DNA from: Clostridia bacterium | GTDB taxonomy: Bacteria > Bacillota > Clostridia > Oscillospirales > Acutalibacteraceae | Length of the DNA: 64,000 nt | Direction: 5' to 3' | NCBI GenBank assembly: GCA_017407705.1 | Contig: JAFQWA010000037.1 | Location: forward strand, 23,188 to 87,187 | Shown here: in pieces, positions 60,353-64,000 of the stretch | Position numbering within the stretch: position 1 is the stretch's first letter | How the letters are laid out: each line of letters opens with the position of its first letter | Position numbers and translations under genes: made by a program | The notes under the pieces: generated by a model | What the model was told of the DNA's origin: nothing | The model's database searches: none | The model's input: only the letters and a program-made list of their open reading frames with translations

Positions 60353-61558
60353 TTGGTTATTGTAAATATTGAAGATTATTTCATTCCTGATGTTGGATAT
60401 CAAATAAATATAGTCCCTAAATATTTAGCTATGTTTGGACATAAAACTTATATCGTTACATCCAAACCCGAAGGTATTGTAAAAGCTGCAGGCTCGTTTT
60501 TCGGGGCAGATAATATTGAACAGCGAGATGCTGAATACACCAAAGCAACCGGTGTTCAGATAATCCGTGTTGACCTGCCTATAAAAAAATTGATTGCTAA
60601 CCGTGTTATTCACGGACGTCAGCTTTTCAAAGCAGTTGAAGCGCTTTCTCCGGATATTGTTTTTGTCCACGGCAACGACACCTTTACAGGTATGTCATAC
60701 ATCTCAAAAGCAAAAAAGCTTCCCTATGCCCTGATTACAGACAGTCATATGCTGGAAATGGCAACCACCAATAAATTCAGCAAGCTGTTCAGGAAGTTTT
60801 ACAAGCTGTTTATTACCCCAAAAATTATTAAAAACAACATTACCGTTATCAGAACTCAGGACGATAATTACGTTAATAAGCATTTGGGTATTCCCTTATC
60901 GCAAGCCCCTTGGATCTCTTACGGCTCCGATTCCCTTTTGTTCTACCCTGACGAGCAGGTAAAATCCAAATTCCGTCAGGAAAATAATATCGGCGAAAAC
61001 GACTTTGTAGTGGTTTACACCGGCAAGCTTGATGAGGCTAAGGGCGGCAAATTATTGGCTGAGGCTTTTCTCAAAAAGTTTGACTCTGACAGAAATGTGG
61101 TTTTGGTGGTTGTGGGCAACACAGTGGGTGAATACGGCAAAGAGGTGGAAGAGCTGTTTTCAAGCTCCGAAAACCGCATTATAAGGTTCCCCACTCAAAA
61201 ATATCCCGACTTACCTAAGTTTTACCAAGCAGCTGACTTGTCTGTTTTCGCAAAGCAGTGCAGTTTAAGCTTTTATGACGCTCAAAGCTGTGGTCTGCCG
61301 GTTTTATCTGAGGATAACAATATCAACGTTGACAGATGCAGTCATCAAAACGGTCTTAACTTCAAATCAGGCAGCGTTCAAGATTTCAGAGCAAAAATCC
61401 AGAGTCTGCTCAGTATGCCAAGAGATGAATATAATTGTATGAAGCAAAATTCATACAATTTTATAAAAGAAAATTATGATTACGAAAAAAAGGCCAGAGA
61501 ATATGAAATGTATATTCAAAAAGCCTTTGACGAATTCAAAAAACGGAGGAATAAATAA
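60353..61558 (+). CDS. Glycosyltransferase family 4 protein
   Basis: 401 aa from TTG 60353 after GAGGTGTCGG. GT-B fold: acceptor half (IEDYFIPDVGYQINIVPKYLAMFGHKTYIVTS) and donor half (NDFVVVYTGKLDEAKGGKLLAEAFLK, IIRFPTQKYPDLPKFYQAADLSVFAKQCSLSFYDAQSCGLPVLSED). The conserved Glu of the usual E-x7-E motif is partly replaced (SLSFYDAQSCG). The stop overlaps the next ATG (TAATG). Role: sugar transfer in surface polysaccharide synthesis. Confidence 0.88.
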   Translation: MVIVNIEDYFIPDVGYQINIVPKYLAMFGHKTYIVTSKPEGIVKAAGSFFGADNIEQRDAEYTKATGVQIIRVDLPIKKLIANRVIHGRQLFKAVEALSPDIVFVHGNDTFTGMSYISKAKKLPYALITDSHMLEMATTNKFSKLFRKFYKLFITPKIIKNNITVIRTQDDNYVNKHLGIPLSQAPWISYGSDSLLFYPDEQVKSKFRQENNIGENDFVVVYTGKLDEAKGGKLLAEAFLKKFDSDRNVVLVVVGNTVGEYGKEVEELFSSSENRIIRFPTQKYPDLPKFYQAADLSVFAKQCSLSFYDAQSCGLPVLSEDNNINVDRCSHQNGLNFKSGSVQDFRAKIQSLLSMPRDEYNCMKQNSYNFIKENYDYEKKAREYEMYIQKAFDEFKKRRNK

Positions 61559-62778
61559 TGATCAATGTAATCGGACTGGGATATATCGGTCTTCCTACTG
61601 CACTTATGTTTGCATCTCACGGAGTTGAGATTGTGGGAACCGACTATAACAAGGATTTGGTTGCCGAGCTTAATGCAGGTCGCACCACCTTTGAGGAAGA
61701 AGGCTTGGACGAGCTTTTTGCTAAAGCAGTTAAAGCAGGTATAAAATTCTCAACAGAATACGTGCCCACAGATATGTATATAGTTGCTGTTCCTACTCCC
61801 TATGATGCAGACAGCAAGAAAATAGACGCAAGCTACGTGGTTGCCGCTGTTAAAAAGGTTATGGAGGTTTGTCCTAAGGGCGCTACTGTTGTTATTGAGT
61901 CCACAGTATCTCCCGGAACTATCGACAAGTTTGTTCGCCCTGTTGTGGAGCAGACCGGATTTGTTATCGGTGAGGACATCAATCTTGTTCACGCTCCTGA
62001 GCGTATTATCCCCGGTAATATGGTTTACGAGCTTGAGCACAACTCCCGTACTATCGGTGCTGACTGCAAAGAGATCGGTGATAAGGTTAAGGACGTTTAC
62101 TCCGCTTTCTGTAAAGGTGAGATCGTTGTTACCGATATTCGTACTGCTGAGATGACTAAGGTTGTTGAAAACACCTTCAGAGATATTAACATCGCTTATG
62201 CAAATGAGCTTGCTAAGATCTGCCGCAGTGATAATATGGATGTTTATGAGATCATCAGAATCGCAAACAAGCATCCCCGTGTTAATATTCTTTCTCCCGG
62301 CCCCGGTGTTGGCGGTCACTGTATCTCCGTTGACCCCTGGTTCTTGGTTGGTGACTATCCCGGCCTTGCAAACATCATTCTTGCCGCCCGTAAGATCAAC
62401 GATTCTATGCCTGACTTTGTTTTGGACCGTATCCACAGCATTATGCAGGAAAACGGCATAAAAGACGTTAGCCGTGTTGGTCTTTACGGTCTTACCTACA
62501 AAGAGGATGTTGACGACGTAAGAGAAAGTCCTACACTGCAGCTTTTGGAAAGTATGAAAAAGCATCTTGCAACCGGTATTAAGGTTTATGATCCTTGGGT
62601 AAAGAGAGATTTGGTTGATAATCAGTATCATGATTTCGATAAGTTTGTAAATGATGTGGATATGGTGGTTATTATGGTAGGCCACAGCCAGATCAAGGAG
62701 CAGATGGACAAGCTTAACGGCAAAGTAGTTCTTGATACCAGAAAGATCTGCACCCTCGAAAACGTTTATACTCTGTAA
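61558..62778 (+). CDS. wecC: Nucleotide-sugar dehydrogenase, UDP-ManNAc dehydrogenase type
   Basis: 406 aa of the UDP-Glc/UDP-ManNAc dehydrogenase family. NAD motif GLGYIGLPTALMFASHG (~5-21), ESTVSPGTIDKFV, ERIIPGNMVYELEHNSRTIG, and the active-site Cys in SPGPGVGGHCISVDPWFL (~263). The loop GNMVYELEHNSRTIGG-like segment favours WecC over UDP-glucose dehydrogenase. It would give UDP-ManNAcA for the operon's polysaccharide. Substrate choice is inferred; no epimerase (wecB) is in the window. Confidence 0.88.
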   Translation: MINVIGLGYIGLPTALMFASHGVEIVGTDYNKDLVAELNAGRTTFEEEGLDELFAKAVKAGIKFSTEYVPTDMYIVAVPTPYDADSKKIDASYVVAAVKKVMEVCPKGATVVIESTVSPGTIDKFVRPVVEQTGFVIGEDINLVHAPERIIPGNMVYELEHNSRTIGADCKEIGDKVKDVYSAFCKGEIVVTDIRTAEMTKVVENTFRDINIAYANELAKICRSDNMDVYEIIRIANKHPRVNILSPGPGVGGHCISVDPWFLVGDYPGLANIILAARKINDSMPDFVLDRIHSIMQENGIKDVSRVGLYGLTYKEDVDDVRESPTLQLLESMKKHLATGIKVYDPWVKRDLVDNQYHDFDKFVNDVDMVVIMVGHSQIKEQMDKLNGKVVLDTRKICTLENVYTL

Positions 62779-62784
62779 AATAAC

Positions 62785-62822
62785 AAAACCGCAACTCCCT
62801 TAAATGGAGTTGCGGTTTTTTA
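62785..62822. terminator. Terminator of the polysaccharide operon, bidirectional
   Basis: AAAACCGCAACTCC pairs with GGAGTTGCGGTTTT with flanking A/T runs, between convergent genes. Confidence 0.93.
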
Positions 62823-62829
62823 TTATTCC

Positions 62830-63372
62830 CTAATCTCTTTTTTTCTTTCCCCATATAGCTATTATATTTAATATCAATGTGGCAAAACATACTATAGGAA
62901 CTACGGTCAAACTTAGTATATTTGTCAACATAGCATCGCCTAAACTAATATAAATAAACGTACTAAAGGCACATGCTAAAGTCAAATCTTCACCTAACAT
63001 TATCACAAGCGCTAAAAACAAGGCAGCGGCAAGTCCGAGTATAACGGTCAGAAAAACACGACCTTTTACCTTAGCCGATTGCGACTTTTTCCTTAAGCTA
63101 AGTACACACAGCCATACACCGCTTACTGCAGCGCACAAAACGTATAGCGTCAGCGCTACAATTATCCATATATGTTCACTATCAAACGGGCGTTTTATCG
63201 GTGCGGCAATAATCAAAACGAATATTACATATATTTGTGTAACTAAATTGGCACTCCCAGCAATCTCACGCTGTTTACCTAAATCTTCAACTCTCAGCTG
63301 ACTGAACCCATATATCACAGTAATAATACCCACAAGCAAACAAACATTACAAAAGCCTAAAAGAAAAGCCAT
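62830..63372 (-). CDS. Small polytopic membrane protein, unknown
   Basis: About 180 aa from the ATG at 63372, 8 nt after AAAGGAGG; the ATGs further upstream overlap or precede that site. Five hydrophobic helices (LLGFCNVCLLVGIITVIYGF; LVTQIYVIFVLIIAAPI; WIIVALTLYVLCAAVSGVWLCVL; VFLTVILGLAAALFLALVIML; LSLTVVPIVCFATLILNIIAIW) and a basic tail GKKKRD. No family recognised. Confidence 0.7.
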   Translation of the reverse strand: MAFLLGFCNVCLLVGIITVIYGFSQLRVEDLGKQREIAGSANLVTQIYVIFVLIIAAPIKRPFDSEHIWIIVALTLYVLCAAVSGVWLCVLSLRKKSQSAKVKGRVFLTVILGLAAALFLALVIMLGEDLTLACAFSTFIYISLGDAMLTNILSLTVVPIVCFATLILNIIAIWGKKKRD

Positions 63373-63498
63373 ATACATCTCCTCCTTTGCCCTCATCATA
63401 ACACAAACCGTCTGTTAATGCAACCAAAAAGCACCTGATAAAAGATTGGTTCTCATAAGGATGTTTGCTTGCAATAATAAAATTGCTCTTCAATAAAC

Positions 63499-63547
63499 AA
63501 AGAAGACCCCCGATAGATTGTAAATAATCTGTCGGGGGTTTTCTTTA
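63499..63547. terminator. Strong hairpin terminator
   Basis: AAAGAAGACCCCCGATAGATT pairs with AATCTGTCGGGGGTTTTCTTT with two small mismatches; it lies downstream of the last gene (minus). The 169-bp gap 63400-63568 otherwise holds nothing recognised. Confidence 0.88.
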
Positions 63548-63568
63548 TAACAGTTGGTTAAACCTTAA

Positions 63569-63937
63569 TTATTCATAAATCTCTACACTATAACAATATA
63601 TGTTAAAAACAATATCGTTTACCAGTGTTATTGATAGACACAGCAAGTTGTTTCTTATTGGTTGGTTATCATAAAACTCACTGTTAAGCGGATGAGCATC
63701 CTTTATTTTTTGCAAAAAGGTGGGCAGTTCACCTTTTACATATTCCAGTGTTGCGTCACTTATAATCGTATCTTCCCACATACATAGTTCTGTTAATCCC
63801 ACTACGTCATTACAAAGTATTTTGATTGAATTTCCATAATCATCATGATTGATCATAATACTAATTTGGTTCGAGGATATTTCGATTTTTTCAATATCCG
63901 CGTCGTGCCAACAATACTTATGAAATTGATCTATCAT
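63569..63937 (-). CDS. Small soluble protein, unknown
   Basis: 122 aa; AAAGGG precedes the ATG. Starts MIDQFHKYCWHDADIEKIEIS and continues with alternating beta strands (QISIMINHDDYGNSIKILCNDV) and a C-terminal VNDIVFNIYCYSVEIYE strand. Soluble and acidic. The initial FHxxCWHDADIxxI pattern is loosely like the LHDGYIISVKY start of the orphan gene at 25311. No family or function can be assigned. 63938-64000 upstream holds only its ribosome site and AT-rich DNA. Confidence 0.68.
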   Translation of the reverse strand: MIDQFHKYCWHDADIEKIEISSNQISIMINHDDYGNSIKILCNDVVGLTELCMWEDTIISDATLEYVKGELPTFLQKIKDAHPLNSEFYDNQPIRNNLLCLSITLVNDIVFNIYCYSVEIYE

Positions 63938-64000
63938 AGTTAATGCCCTTTCTGCTATTGTTTATATAACTATTTATCGCCAGTTTCGCCTTTGTATTAC

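Noticed and set aside
61750..62685. 311-aa open frame on the minus strand
   Set aside because: Lies entirely antisense to the well-conserved nucleotide-sugar dehydrogenase gene; composition is that of a shadow frame and no ribosome site precedes it.

Overview
The window looks like a chromosomal segment of an anaerobic, spore-forming, fibre-degrading member of the Clostridia (Oscillospiraceae/Ruminococcaceae-like). This is inferred from gene content, not from a marker phylogeny. Pointers are sporulation genes (sigG, gpr), an oxygen-defence operon (perR, desulfoferrodoxin, rubrerythrin), NifS/NifU-type Fe-S assembly, and secreted glycan-active proteins with type I dockerins, Thr/Ala-rich linkers and CBM-like modules. 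Frequent TTG/GTG starts preceded by good Shine-Dalgarno sites and many compact hairpin terminators fit as well.

Layout. 1-4.5 kb (minus): truncated tex, then a galE-pit-DUF47 unit. 4.6-7.7 kb (plus): ACT-domain protein, homoserine dehydrogenase and aspartate kinase. 7.7-11.6 kb (plus): cytoplasmic GH20 hexosaminidase, then nifS-nifU-TSCPD. 11.6-14.7 kb: a BlaI/M56-peptidase cassette with a polytopic membrane protein and a lipoprotein, bracketed by two near-identical terminators. 14.8-17.7 kb: YfhO-like protein, a small membrane protein and an EamA transporter. 17.7-19.1 kb (minus): perR-dfx-rbr behind a perfect 19-bp palindrome. 19.2-21.6 kb (minus): two tandem GH16 lipoproteins. 21.6-24.1 kb (minus): URO-D-like and MATE proteins.

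24.2-26.7 kb is an accessory-looking stretch. It has a tRNA-Leu, a modular hairpin repeat array, a DUF3592 gene, a tRNA T-arm-like scrap, an orphan small gene, a promoter/hairpin/terminator unit that looks like an uncatalogued small RNA, and a TPP riboswitch controlling thiT. 26.9-31.7 kb: two paralogous PocR-AraC regulators flank a divergent, non-catalytic, multi-CBM surface protein. 31.8-35.3 kb: a heterodimeric ABC exporter. 35.4-38.2 kb: histidine phosphatase, XRE regulator and Gfo/Idh oxidoreductase. 38.2-46.4 kb: sigG, mfd, pth, rpsT, gpr and a PRK06851-like ATPase, with dispersed intergenic repeats.

46.4-56.2 kb holds three tandem ~1000-aa secreted right-handed beta-helix proteins with C-terminal dockerins, each followed by a copy of the same terminator hairpin. 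56.2-58.5 kb: PIG-L deacetylase and hisH-hisF. 58.6-62.8 kb: a polysaccharide operon (two glycosyltransferases, hexapeptide acyltransferase, UDP-ManNAc dehydrogenase type). The window ends with two small unknown genes.

Functionally, the GH16 lipoproteins, the dockerin beta-helix cluster, the multi-CBM surface protein with its sensor-regulators and GH20 suggest capture and processing of plant or microbial glycans at the cell surface. The most unusual sequence-level features are the small-RNA candidate near 25.8 kb, the hairpin array near 24.4 kb, the BlaI/M56 cassette with duplicated terminators, and the homogenised PocR-AraC pair. No transposase, prophage, CRISPR array or replication origin was recognised.
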